64,000 nucleotides of DNA, taken from Abelmoschus esculentus (taxonomy: Eukaryota; Streptophyta; Magnoliopsida; Malvales; Malvaceae). Every line of letters starts with the position of its first letter. Position 1 is the first letter of the stretch. The stretch is from contig JAUCBN010000037.1 of assembly GCA_035048815.1 (NCBI GenBank), positions 10,692,001-10,756,000 of the forward strand. Reading direction: 5' to 3'. Position numbers and translations under genes: made by a program. Below, in pieces: positions 12,414-23,418 of the stretch. The notes under the pieces are model-generated. The model worked only from the letters and a program-made list of their open reading frames with translations. It had not been told where the DNA came from and ran no database searches.

Positions 12414-13228
12414 CTAATTACACTCAGGAATACAAGTCTGACCTCCCTTATGTCCACGGCCAGCCCCTCCTCCTGTCCGGTGGTCTCGATATCCTTTGTC
12501 CGGGTTAACCAACACATTGAAGTTGGTGTAATCCGTAGCCAACATATATGTCTTCACCTTCTTTACTAAACTAAAACAAAAACGCTCACATCGTGTTCTC
12601 TCATTGCACAGCAACTTGAGAACATACTGAATCAACCTTACAAACTGTACTTCATACTCGGATACCGACATATTCCCTTGAAATAGAGCCATAAACTTCC
12701 GTTTTTTCTTATCCAAATACCGAACACCCAAATATCTACGCCTAAAGGCCTCATCGAAAAACTCTCATATGATGTCCAAAGATCTCATCCCATGAGTTAT
12801 GGTGGTACACCACTTATAAGAATCTCCCTAGAGCAACGAAACTATGAATCCAATTTTTATCTCATCTGAGCATCCCATTTGAACCAAGATACATTGGGTG
12901 CTCTCAAACCACGCCTCAGAGTCTTCCGGACCCAATCCGCTAAACTCAACACCTCCTAAACTTTGAAGTCTCTCCAAAGGTAAGCTAGAACTCAATACTG
13001 GTGGAGGAATCATTGCTTACATTTTCACAATTGTAGCCTGAAAGGCTCCTGCTATAGCCTAAATTAACGGGGTCATATCGCAGATGGCCGGCATAGCAAG
13101 CGGTACGACTGGTGATACCTCTAGCGTTAAAACCGATGATGGTGAAGAGGTGGCAACTCCTCCTCACACTTTTGTCTATCACTAACAGCCGCTCCCGTAT
13201 TTATTCTCAACTCTCTACGAGGTCCCAT
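12414..13228 (-). pseudogene. Tekay/Del-like Ty3 gag remnant
   Basis: Reading leftwards from a likely start ATG at 13228 (MGPRRELRINTG...) the translation passes through PLERLQSLGGVEF (about 12980) and the Retrotrans_gag block FMALFQGNMSVSEYEVQFVR (about 12680) to a stop at 12414. Several frame changes and stops occur (for example near 12825 and 12770). Gag would form the virus-like particle of the element. The zinc knuckle and all of pol are missing. The wording of the conserved blocks is that of Tekay/Del chromoviruses, which is my inference. Confidence 0.75.
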
Positions 13229-13813
13229 ATTACTAGTACCATGTAAACCAAACAAGATTCAAAAATAAGATTGGTCAACGCAATGCAAGTGCCAAATAGC
13301 TCATGTCTATCAAAACCGATAACCTAATAGTCCTGCATGTTCATGCATTGATTAAGGAAGTGAAATGAGTCCAATTACATGTTCATGCACTGATTGAGTC
13401 GAATTATAGAGGAAAAGAAAGTGAAACTAGTCCTAATTCGATCGAACATGCTTTAGGGACCAAAATGTAAATTTTTAGGAATTCAAAGACCAATTGTGAA
13501 ATTAATGTTATTAAAATTTTATTAACTTCATTACATGCTTGTATCTCACATTTAAGTCCTAAATAAGGTATAATACTCATTTAATTGTGTACATATCTTT
13601 TAGGGACTAAAACGCAAACATTTCAAACTTACAGATTCCATTGCCTAACCTTAATTGTCATGGGTGTCGATACCGAGCCTTGGAGTATCGGTATGCCCAC
13701 GTGGCACTCTATATTATTAGTAGTTATTAAAGGTCGTACCAGTACACGAGTTTTGATCAAAAATTGAAATTCCAAACCCGCTTTCCCGTATCGATACTTT
13801 AGACCATATTGAT
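13229..13813 (-). repeat. Probable LTR/leader of the minus-strand Tekay-like element, inner part
   Basis: DNA directly upstream (minus sense) of the Tekay-like gag and left of the Athila-type insertion. It has no coding potential and would join 23419-24940 if the insertion is removed. Assigned by position only; no second LTR copy is present for comparison. Confidence 0.4.
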
Positions 13814-15181
13814 TGATGAATGCATAAAAGTCCTATTTTTAATACCATTTTACCACTCGATATTTACTAATAAAGGACAGAATTAAGGGCATTAATGGAT
13901 ATTTCTGTATATTTTCCATACTTCAGCATCCAAACATATAATTCATGAATTCATCTAATAATTGGCATAAAACAGATGCATTTGATAGTCTTCTTTCTTA
14001 GACAGGAAACTACATATAAAAATGGCCAATTGAGAAGATAGATGCTGAAGTGTAGATGGAGCACCCGCCAAGGCAACAATTTTGAGGCTGCGGCAGCAGA
14101 AGCAAAGATGACAACCAGTGCTCGACAGAAAGAGAAAAAGATGTTGATCTTAACGAACAAAGAGCGAAAGAAAGACAGCCAAATTACAGAGTCAAGCCTT
14201 GGTCAAAGTCACGTGCGGGAAAGAAGAGATATTTTAGGAAATAAGAATTAATTGTTATAGTTTAATTAGGAATTATACTTCTCTCCTCTTTAGAAGTCTT
14301 TCCTTGCATGGAAAGCTTTAACCTAGGGCTTGGCCTATATAATGCACACATTAGGCTTAGTCTAAGGCAAGGAGTTTTACCCTAAAAAATACTTTTAGCC
14401 GCCGACTACATCATGTTCTAAACTTCTTCGGAGGTTTAGGTTGTTTGTGGAGTAGTTGAAGAAGATGGTTGTGTTATGTTAGATATTTATTAATGCAAAA
14501 CTTATTTCATAGTTTATTCTCTCTTGGCATTTACTCTTCTTTGCATACGAGCTCGAGATGATAAGTATGTGAAGAAAAATCTATTTGTCTAATATGGGGA
14601 GAGTTAGGCTCACGAAACGAGAGAATAAGGTCTTTGCTCATGGGCATTGATTAATTCGGTTGAGAGATTAACCGCCCAGGATTTCAGCGACTAACAAGAC
14701 GCATGTGTTTGGTTGTTGTCCGCCCATGATTCACGCCGGGAGGTATCATCAAGATGTGGATTTCAACAGTTCTCTTCGCTTAGGGATAAGGAAGAAGACA
14801 TACAAGGATGCTCTGTCGAACTATGGAATGTTGAATTGTCGACAAGGAATAACCCCGCCTAGGTAGCTGCGGCGACCCTTTGTGCGACCCGCCGAGGCGG
14901 CAGTTCAACCCATTGCATTAATAAGTGGATACTTAATACAACATGATTCTCCTCTATGAAGCACTCAACTTAGCCTCACTTCATTATCTTTATTTCTTCA
15001 ATAATTAGTTTAGTTTTAATAGTTAATTTAGTAATCTCAAACTCAATAATTACTTGTGTTTTTACTTTTAATAGTGCAGCCGTAAGAGGTAGTGAAGTCG
15101 AAACTGTCCCTGTGGGTTCGACAAACTAAAGTATTACAATCTGACAAAGGTGGAAAACAAAGGACTTCCGAGCCTCCATCA
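13814..15181 (+). repeat. 5' LTR of Athila-type element
   Basis: 1368 bp, TGATGAATGC to GCCTCCATCA. A TATATAAT box lies at 14336-14343. The dyad CCGCC-GA-GGCGG is at 14889-14900. The GAGGTAGTGAAGTCGA stretch with TCCCTGTGGGTTCGAC near 15090-15120 is the usual U5 region of this lineage. Confidence 0.93.
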
Positions 15182-15185
15182 GTTT

Positions 15186-15203
15186 TGGCGTCGTTGCTGG
15201 GGA
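15186..15203 (+). promoter_or_regulatory. Primer-binding site, tRNA-Asp type
   Basis: TGGCGTCGTTGCTGGGGA begins 4 nt after the LTR end. The standard plant tRNA-Asp 3' end complements TGGCGCCGTTGCCGGGGA, so two C-to-T changes are present. Athila and Tat lineages prime with this tRNA. Confidence 0.9.
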
Positions 15204-15302
15204 CTAGCACTCAATTTTACTACCAATTATTTCTGCACCTTTTTCTTTTTCTTTTTAATTTTACTTTTAATTTTTTTTTAATTAACTAGGGTTGTTTTGT
15301 GT

Positions 15303-17047
15303 ATGACCAAGTCTAATCCATCGATAGAACAATATCCGTACGATCTTGAAATCGAAAGGACCGCAAGGCGTTTACGAAAAGTGATACGCGAAAGTATGAA
15401 TATAGCACCTGGCCAGCAGAACAACGCTGGCATGAATGTCGCCGCGGCAGACAACCAAGGCGCATTCGCAGTTGTTGATTCTGCCAATCCACCTCAACAG
15501 GAGCATGTACGAACATTTCATGATTATTTAGAGGAAGATTTGGATGGATTGACTCCTGCCATTGTGATGCCTAATATAGAGGCAGAACATTTTGAATTAA
15601 AGTCGGTCATGTTCAACATGATCAACACTCTAGGCCAATTTGGTGGATCGGCCAACGAAGACGCTTGGCAACACCTTAAGTCGTTTTTGAAAATCTGTAA
15701 TTCATTTAAACTACCGGGGGTTTCTGCCGACATATTAAAGTTAAAATTGTTCCCCTATTCACTGATGGATAGGGCAAAATCTTGGTTAAACAACCTCCAA
15801 CCTGGATCGTTGAATTCATGGACTGAACTTTGCCGAAGTTTCCTTTCCCGATTCAGTTATACCAATATGACTGATAAGCTGAGAAAAAACATACTTCATT
15901 CAGGCAAGATGAAGACGAATCAGTGTATGATGCTTGAGAAAGATATAGGGAGTTATATAGAAAATGCCCCATGCATGGTTTATACAAGTGGACTCAAGTA
16001 TCAATCTTCTACAATGCAGTAAACACCCCTAAGAGGATGATGCTTGATGCCTCCGCAAACGATACCCTCTTAGACCGCTCACCCTATGAGAGCTTAGAAA
16101 TTCTGGATAGGTTAGCAAAGAATGATTATCAACATCCGACCACCAGAAGAGGAATTACTAGGTGAGGTATGACAAGCTATGACTCTTCAAGTTCTATCCT
16201 AGCTCAACTGTCAGCTTTGAAAAACATGGTTAAGAATTTGCAAAAGCCGAGTCACGTTCGAGAAGTTAAGGCAATCACTATTCTTTGTGAAACATGTGGC
16301 GATAAACATGATACAAGCGCATGCCCGTAAGATCCAGAATCTTCCTTTTATGTTGGAAATTTCAATAGAAACAATATGTCCAATAATTATAACCCAACAT
16401 GGAGGAAACATCCAAACTTCTCATGGAGTAATCCTAACACTGCACTTAACCCGCAACATCAATCAGTGCAATCTACTGGATTCCAGCAAAACAGATTTGC
16501 TTAGCAGTGGATGCTGCAACAGGCATTGCCGCCGCCGCAGCAAACAACAGATGTCCAAACCCTGGAAAACACACTACAAACATTTATGGCTCAGACTGAC
16601 GCTTATATTGCGAACACCAATAAGTTCATTTAAAGAGCCGATACTTTCATGGAGAGAACAGAGATGAGAATGCAAAACAATGAAACTGCTCTCAAGACGC
16701 TGGAAACTGCAATATGACATATGGCACAACAGATGAAAAGCCGTCCTATAAGGAGTCTGCCTAGCGATACTGAAGTCTTTAGAACTGGTCCTCATGAACA
16801 ATGCTAGTCGATATCCACTAGGAGTGGATTACAACTAAAGGACCCTGAAATACCTGCTCAGACAGTACGTAAGAACACTGAGACAGTAGCACCTCAAGTA
16901 GCTAGTGATGAAATACCCAAGGTAAAGGAACCAGCAGACACTGCCGACGATACTGCCACAGCAGATGACACCGCCACCGTAAATCAGATAAGATTTCAAT
17001 GCAATGAAAGAATTGAAGATTTGCGGCTACCACCACCTTTCCCTCAA
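15303..17047 (+). pseudogene. Athila-type gag (frameshifted)
   Basis: ATG at 15303. The N-terminal 240 residues are open to 16022 and include the Retrotrans_gag block (about 15560-15900; key words AWQHLKSFLKIC and SWTELCRSFLSRF). A frame change near 15905-15970 moves the reading to 15971-16165 (WTQVSIFYNAVN). A CCHC zinc knuckle (CETCGDKHDTSAC) is readable at about 16285-16325, followed by a glutamine-rich, helical tail with several in-frame stops to a TAA near 17057. Gag would assemble the particle and bind RNA. The multiple breaks make this copy inactive. Confidence 0.85.
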
Positions 17048-17057
17048 AGGTTGAAAT

Positions 17058-17698
17058 AACAAAAGCAAGAATATCAGTTTAAGAAATTTCTGGACATTCT
17101 TAAACAGGTACACCTAAATGTACCTTTAGTGGAGGCGATTAAACAAATGCCCAACTACGCCAAGTTCCTTAAGAATATTATATCAAAAAGGACAAAAATA
17201 GGGGAATTTGAGACGGTTGCGGCGACAGAAGGGTGTGTGGCAATGCTACACAACAAGGCCACGACCAAAAGAAAAGATCATGGTAGTTTCACCATACCAT
17301 GCTCTATCGGTGATCAATACGTGGGTAAGCCACTATGTGACTTAGGCGCCAACATAAATCTCATGCCTAAGTCAGTATTCCAAAAGCTAGGCATCGGGCA
17401 GGCAAAACCAACAATAGTGATGCTGCAACTAGCAGACCGCTCGTACGTACAACCAGAAGGAAAAATTGAAGATATTCTGGTAAGAGTGGATAAATTTATA
17501 TTTCCTGCTGACTTCTTAATTCTTGATTGTGAAGCAGATGAACATGCTCCGATCATTTTGGGAAGGTCGTTCCTAGCCACGGGCAAAACATTGATCGATT
17601 GTGAGAAAGGCGAATTGGTCACAAGGGTCAATGACCAACAAGTGAAGATCAATTTATTTAAAACTTTAAGGCATCCGGATGAACCTGATGAATGTTAG
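17058..17698 (+). pseudogene. Athila-type retropepsin (protease) domain
   Basis: This is the part of the gag-pol frame after the last gag stop; the longest open piece with ATG is 17129-17698 (189 residues). The aspartic protease active site reads CDLGANINLMP, the DLGA variant typical of Athila rather than DSGA/DTGA. The second half contains APIILGRSFLATG, the flap/ILG part of the fold. The reading frame stops at 17696-17698, exactly where RT should follow; no RT, RNase H or integrase words are found before the ORF3 remnant. The fragment itself is uninterrupted but has no start or partner of its own. Confidence 0.85.
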
Positions 17699-18370
17699 AG
17701 AATTGAGGTTAAAACTGAATTTAACTTCAATGCAGAAACGGACTGCCTGAATAAGACCTGCCAAGGCAACCCCTGTCGAGGCAACACACCGCTATACCAG
17801 AAGCATACACGAAAGAAACCACCCGATGAGGAGGCCCTGGTTGGATCATCACACCACACTCCATTAAAAAAGGGAAGATGGTTGTTGCTGGAGATGCATT
17901 CCATTGCACTCTACCAATAACCTAATTTCTATACTACTAAATTTAATTTATGTTTTAGGATTAGATTTTCAATTTCAGTTTTAGGAATTAGATTTCAATT
18001 TTTCGCAAATTAGTTTCAGATTTCTATATTTTTTACAGTATCTATTAATTTGATTTTCTACTATTTAGGAATAATAAGGAAGAATTAAAGAGGATGATCA
18101 GCCCAATAAATTAGCGGCCTAATCCAAGGAACTGAAAGTTCCATGCGGGAATTATGCCGCTCACATTCAAAAATCGCGTCGTTTCCGCTACCAATGGTTG
18201 GCAGTTGGGGTTGCGTCTCTTACACGCCAAGGGCAATAATCATGCCCCCGCTCTCTCAAATGCCGCGCCGCTCACCGCCTATAAAAACACGGGCAAAGTT
18301 CTCCTCCTTTACTCTTCTCTTAAGTATCGTTACCCTGCCAAAATCCTTCTACTCTTCTCCACAAGCAAAA
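17699..18370 (+). other. Deletion-junction region between protease and ORF3
   Basis: No pol domain can be read here. 17930-18080 is AT-rich and non-coding, and 18110-18370 is C-rich leader-like DNA. This is where about 3 kb of pol would be expected. Confidence 0.6.
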
Positions 18371-19863
18371 ATGGAAACCCAACAACAAACCTCTGCCGAA
18401 GCAGCAAACTCCCGAAGATTCGCGACCAAGGAAGTCGAATAAGAGTATCAACGAGTCTTCCAAAATCGATAGCTATGGGAAGAGCAGGGCTTCGATTACA
18501 CGGAGGCAGACGATCTCGGCATTGAGACGTTTATTCTCTCCAAAATTACATTTCAACGGTGGCAAAAATTTGCACAACAACCAGCCCCGACGAACATCAC
18601 ATGGGTTTGTGAATTCTACGCCCATCGTCCGGTGCCAAACAATCCATAAACCCATCTCCGAGGGCGAGCGATTCCCGTGGCGGATTCACCATCAATGCCC
18701 ATTTTGGGCTACATATAGAAAATGACGAACAGATCGCGTTCACTGCCAGCCTTACTACTGACGACTATGAAGCAATGAAGGCCGAACTCTGCATGCCTGG
18801 AGCAGAGTGGAACACTGGAAAACACCGCGGATTAGTCAGCCGCCGAGATTTGAAGCCAGAAGCCAAGGTATGGAACACTTTAATCAAAAGAAATCTACTG
18901 CCAACATCTCACAACCAAACAGTAGATCAGTCGCGCTTGGCGCTCATCCATTCCATAATTCATAACCGCCGCATCGACATTGGAAAAATAATCAGTGAAC
19001 AAATCTTCGAATGCGCAGCCAAGGATAGAGGTATTCTCTACTCCCCTTGTTTGATTACTTCTCTGGGATATTTGGAAAGAGTACCGACACTATCGATCGA
19101 CACATTCACACCGGAGCAGAAGGGATGGACTCGGGAGGTCTACATGAAACGGATGCAAGTTGAAGAAGCTACTCCACAAGCGTATATTCCTCCCACTATT
19201 GAAGCAGCAGCCGCCAGAGCAGATCAACCGACAGAAGCAGAAGCTGCACCGGTAACAGCGGGACTCCTGGAGACCCTACAGAGAATGGAGAGAAGGCAGC
19301 TAGCCTTCATCGCATATGTTAGGGAGTTTAACAACGCCATCATCACAACAATTCGAGAAGAACTCCCTACATGTACGACTATGTTTCCCGAATTTACAGT
19401 CGATCTATCCATGCCTCAACCAACTGCTGATGCACTTGCCAAATCAGCGACTGCCCCAACAGCCACTGCTACAGCAGCAATTGAACCCATTCCATCAGAC
19501 GCACTAGCTGAGTTCCTCCGTATGGACTCCACCAACCGAGGAGCCACTCCATCTCAGTCTGGCACATTCACTTGGAGTGATTCTGCGAAGGATTTAACAA
19601 GCCAAATTAAAGCTACCGAGGAATTGTTCGCTGTAGACCAAGGAGAAAAGAAGAGAAAGGAAACCTCCTCCCCTCCAATCAATCTTGATTCAGAGGATGA
19701 GCCGAGGCAAAATCCAACTCTCATCCGAGTCCAACCACCTCGATCTACCAAGAAGAAAACTGTCAGTCCACTGCCGGCAGTCACCCAGCAACCACCAAAA
19801 AGCCGCCGAAAGCTCCTCATCGACAGCGATTCCGAGGACTCCTTTGCCTTCTCGACATTTTAA
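18371..19863 (+). pseudogene. Athila env-like/ORF3 protein (plant transposon protein family)
   Basis: Reading from ATG 18371 (METQQQTSAEAAN...) the frame has stops near 18440, 18470 and 18647, then a frame change at about 18650 into the long open part (ATG 18775 to TAA 19861-19863, 362 residues). Conserved words are ITWVCEFYAHRP before the break, and KVWNTLIKRNLLPTSHNQTV and RGILYSPCLITSL after it. This matches the domain class annotated as putative plant transposon protein in the ORF3 of Athila and related elements. The C-terminal third is Ala/Thr-rich, then acidic and basic (DSEDEPRQ, KSRRKLLIDSDSED). A membrane-fusion role is not shown; env-like is only the customary name. Confidence 0.7.
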
Positions 19864-19876
19864 AAAGGGCAGTAGT

Positions 19877-21189
19877 TGATGAGTGCCTAAAAGCCCTAAT
19901 TCTTATATCAATTTCCCACTCGATTATTGTTAATAAAGGACAAATTTAATGGCAATATTGGATAATTCTGCTTATTTCCATATTTCAGCATCACAATACT
20001 CAATTCATGAATTTATCGATTATTTAGCATAAAACAGGTGCGGTTAATGGTTTTTTCTCTTAGACAGGAAACTACTACATAGGTAATGCCAAATAGCATG
20101 ATGGATGCTAGAAACCAAAGTTGGAATGCAGATAAGTACCCGCCTCGACCGCACTTAAATGCCTCAGCAGCACTTGAAGGCCTCGGTAGCACTTGAAGGT
20201 CGCGACAGCACCTAAAGAGCAATTGTCGATATGATAGGCGATCTGAAAAGAAAACGCGGCATAGAAATCAGAGATGGGAAACACACGAAAAGTCAAGGTC
20301 AAAGACCACGTGGGAAAAGAATCCTTATAGGAATAAACTAGAAAATAAAATAAATATATTTTATTTATGTACTTAACTTGTGTTTTACTCCAAGTTGTAT
20401 TCCTAATTTGGAAAGGTTTGCCCTTGGGGTTTAGGTTAGTTTGTGGAGTAGTTGTGGAAGAAAGTTGTACTTTGCCTTCTTGTTTCATGCAATAAAATAT
20501 CAAGGTTTGCTTATTCTTTGTCATTCCTTGTTCTTACATCCAAGCTCAAGAGAGAAGTTTGTGAGTAATCCATTTATCTAATATCGAGAGAGTTAGATTC
20601 ACGAAAGGAATAAGTACGGTGTTTCAATCGGGAAATACTAACTCGGCCTAGAGATAGGTTAAGAGTTTCAGCGGCTAAAAGAAGTGTGGGATTGGTTGGT
20701 GATTATAATTGATTCACGCCGAGAGGTATCATCAAGGACTGGTCATCAACAGTACTTCGACTTAGAGATAACCGGAGTCATCAAAGGACACTTTGCCGAA
20801 CTTTGGTAAAGTCTACCCAAGAGCAAGAGATTGTCGCGGCGGACGTAATCCTTCATTGCCGAGGCAATAAAACTGCAGTGCTGCCGAGGCAGTGTTGTAT
20901 AATTGCATGAGACAGAAACAAGTCAATTGAACCCACACTACGAAGTACTCTAACATGCCCCACTTTTCCATCCTTGATTTCTTGATCATTTATCTTTATT
21001 GCTTTAATTAGTTTCCTTAGTTATAATCCAACTCAATTATCTGTGTCTTTACTTTTCCATTGTGTAGGAAGAATAAATTGCGTAAGTAAAGTCAATCCTC
21101 GTGGGTTCGACATCTTAAATACTACAATCTGACAAAAGGTGGAAGGACGAATGCTTCATCATAAAAGCAAGACTTTCTAGCCTCCATCA
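19877..21189 (+). mobile_element. Solo LTR of a second Athila-like family
   Basis: 1313 bp, TGATGAGTGC to GCCTCCATCA, flanked on both sides by GTAGT (19872-19876 and 21190-21194), a perfect 5-bp target duplication. It is not the LTR of the host element: it differs clearly in sequence but matches the LTR at 1-1103 in reverse. Solo LTRs arise when the two LTRs of an inserted element recombine and lose the interior. It sits 13 bp after the ORF3 stop. Dyads ATTGCC-GA-GGCAAT (20855-20868) and CTGCC-GA-GGCAG (20881-20892) are near its end. Confidence 0.93.
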
Positions 21190-21194
21190 GTAGT

Positions 21195-22071
21195 CTTTCT
21201 TCTATCTTCTTCTTTTTTTTAATTTCATCTTTCTTTCTACTTTTCATGCATTGAGGACAATGCATCCCTCGAGTGTGGGGGAGCATTGATCCCTTTATTT
21301 TTTGTAATATGTAAATATATCTGCCATATATGGAAAGTATTTAGATTATCGTATTATTGCTTAATTTTTTGTCCTTAAATCTTACAATTTACTGAATATT
21401 TTTAAGTCTGCTAAATTTTATTAAAACTGCCGAGGCAGTAATATATTCTCTAGCCGCCGCAGCAGTCTGCACCATTCACCAGACTTGAACTCGGAAAGAT
21501 ATACTAGGTTTAGTACTTACGATTAGATTATGAGCCTGAAAATATTTAACACTGCTAGTCTTAGTTGATTTTATAAGTTCTTTTCTTTGAAAAGCAAAAA
21601 GGACTTAGGCTTAGATTTTAACTAGAGGTGCCTATCACCGGCTCTATTTGAGTCCATAAAGGTGCCTATCACTGGCTCTAGGACTTAGTCTTTTTCCCAC
21701 TTACTAGAGGTGCCCAAAATTGGCTCTAGTAAGAATAGCTAAACACTTGAGATGCCCGAAACCGGCTCAAGCAGTATAAGTATATAGCAATATATATTTA
21801 TATACCAATTTAGGGAGAAAGAAAGAAAAGAATTAAAGAAAAATCTTAGTCGGAAGTCTTGAGCTAGAGAAAGGATTAAAAATTAGAAAAGTCAGTTTCG
21901 ACATAGCTACACACACTCACTAAGACTTATAGTCCAGTTCCGAGGAATACCTAGAACCTAGAAGAGATCGATTCAAGAAAGGATCTCTGCCGCGGCAGGC
22001 AGGACGGTATATTTCCTTAAAATTCCTTACTTAAAAAATTATCTTTTGCATTGCTTGAGAGTGTGGGGGTG
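21195..22071 (+). other. Athila-type 3' non-coding region with repeated motif and purine tract
   Basis: Four copies of a GAGGTGCC(N5-7)GGCTC motif lie at 21625-21645, 21661-21681, 21707-21728 and 21749-21769. Dyads ACTGCC-GA-GGCAGT (21426-21439) and CTGCC-GC-GGCAG (21987-21998) also occur. The region ends with the purine-rich AGAGTGTGGGGGTG at 22058-22071, the priming site for plus-strand DNA, directly before the 3' LTR. A similar tract lies at about 21269-21286. Confidence 0.8.
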
Positions 22072-23418
22072 TGATGAGTGCATAAAAGTCCTATTTTTAA
22101 TACCATTTCCCACTCGATATTTACTAATAAAGGACATAATTAAGGGCATTAATGGATATTTTTGTATATTTTCCATACTTCAGCATCCAAACTTATAATT
22201 CATGAATTCATCTTATAATTGGCATAAAACAGATGCATTTGATAGTCTTCTTTCTTAGACAGGAAACTACATATAAATATGGTCAATTGAGAAGATAGAT
22301 GCTGAAGTATAGATGGAGCACCCGCCAAGGCAACAATTTTGAGGTCGCAACAACAGAAGCAAAGATCAAAACCAGTGCTCGAAAGAAAAGAGAAAAAGAT
22401 GCTAATCTTAATGGACAAAGAGCGAAAGAAAGACAGAACCAAATTACAGAGTCAAGCCTTGGTCAAAGTCACGTGCGGGAAAGAAGAGATATTTTAGGAA
22501 ATAAGAATTAATTGTTATAGTTTAATTAGGAATTATATTTCTCTCCTCTTTATAACTCTTTCCTTGCATGGAAAGCTAATGCACACATTAGGCTTAGTCT
22601 AAGGCAAGGAGTTTTACCCTAGAAAATACTTTTAGCCACCGACTACATCATGTTCTAAACTTCTTCGGAGGTTTAGGTTGTTTGTGGAGTAGTTGGAGAA
22701 GATGGTTGTGTTATGTTAAATATTTATTAATGCAAAACTTATTTCATAGTTTATTCTTTCTTGGTATTTACTCTTCTTTGCATATGAGCTCGAGATGATA
22801 AGTATGTGAAGAAAAATCTATTTGTCTAATATCGGGAGAGATAGGCTCACGAAACGAGAGAATAAGGTCTTTGCTCATGGGCATTGATTAATTCAGTTAA
22901 GAGATTAACCGCCCAGAATTTCAGCGGCTAACAAGACGTATGTGTTTGGTTGTTGTCCGCCTTTGATTCACGCCGGGAGGTATCATCAAGACGTGGGTTT
23001 CAACAATTCTCTTCGCTTAGGGATAAGGAAGAAGACATACAAGGATGCTCTTTCAAACTATGGAATGTTGAATTGTCGACAAGGTATAACCTCGCCTAGG
23101 CAGCTGCGGTGACCCTTTGTGCGACTCGCCGAGGCGGTAGTTCAACACATTGCATTAATAAATGGATACTTAATACAACTTGATTCTCCTCTACGAAGCA
23201 CCCAACTTAGCCTCACTTTATTATCTTTATTTATTCAATAATTAGTTTAGTTTTAATAGTTAATTTAGTAATCTCAAACTCAACAATTACTTGTGTTTTT
23301 ACTTTTTATAGTGAAGCTGTAAGAGGTAGTGAAGTCGACACAGTCCCTGTGGATTCGACAACCTATAGTATTACAATCTAACAAAGATGAAAAATAAAGG
23401 ACTTTCGAGCCTCCATCA
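22072..23418 (+). repeat. 3' LTR of Athila-type element
   Basis: 1347 bp, TGATGAGTGC to GCCTCCATCA, closely similar to 13814-15181 over its length. Relative to the 5' LTR it lacks about 23 bp around the TATA box: GAAAGCT is followed directly by AATGCACAC. It carries a CGCC-GA-GGCG dyad at 23127-23136. Confidence 0.92.

Larger units (their letters stand above)
13814..23418 (+). mobile_element. Non-autonomous Athila-type Ty3 retrotransposon
   Basis: Two related LTRs (13814-15181 and 22072-23418), both TGATGA...CTCCATCA, flank an internal region with a tRNA-Asp-type primer site, gag with zinc knuckle, Athila-style protease (DLGA), an env-like/ORF3 gene and a purine tract. Flanks are TTGAT and TTAAT, a 4-of-5 match to a target duplication. 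RT, RNase H and integrase are absent: the protease frame ends at 17698 and ORF3 begins near 18371. The element contains a later solo-LTR insertion (19877-21189). It probably lies in the LTR of the older minus-strand Tekay-like element whose gag is at 12414-13228. Confidence 0.9.

Noticed and set aside
18143..18525. Two overlapping plus-strand frames before ORF3
   Set aside because: Both are accidental parts of the leader and of the broken ORF3; the conserved words are in a third reading frame.
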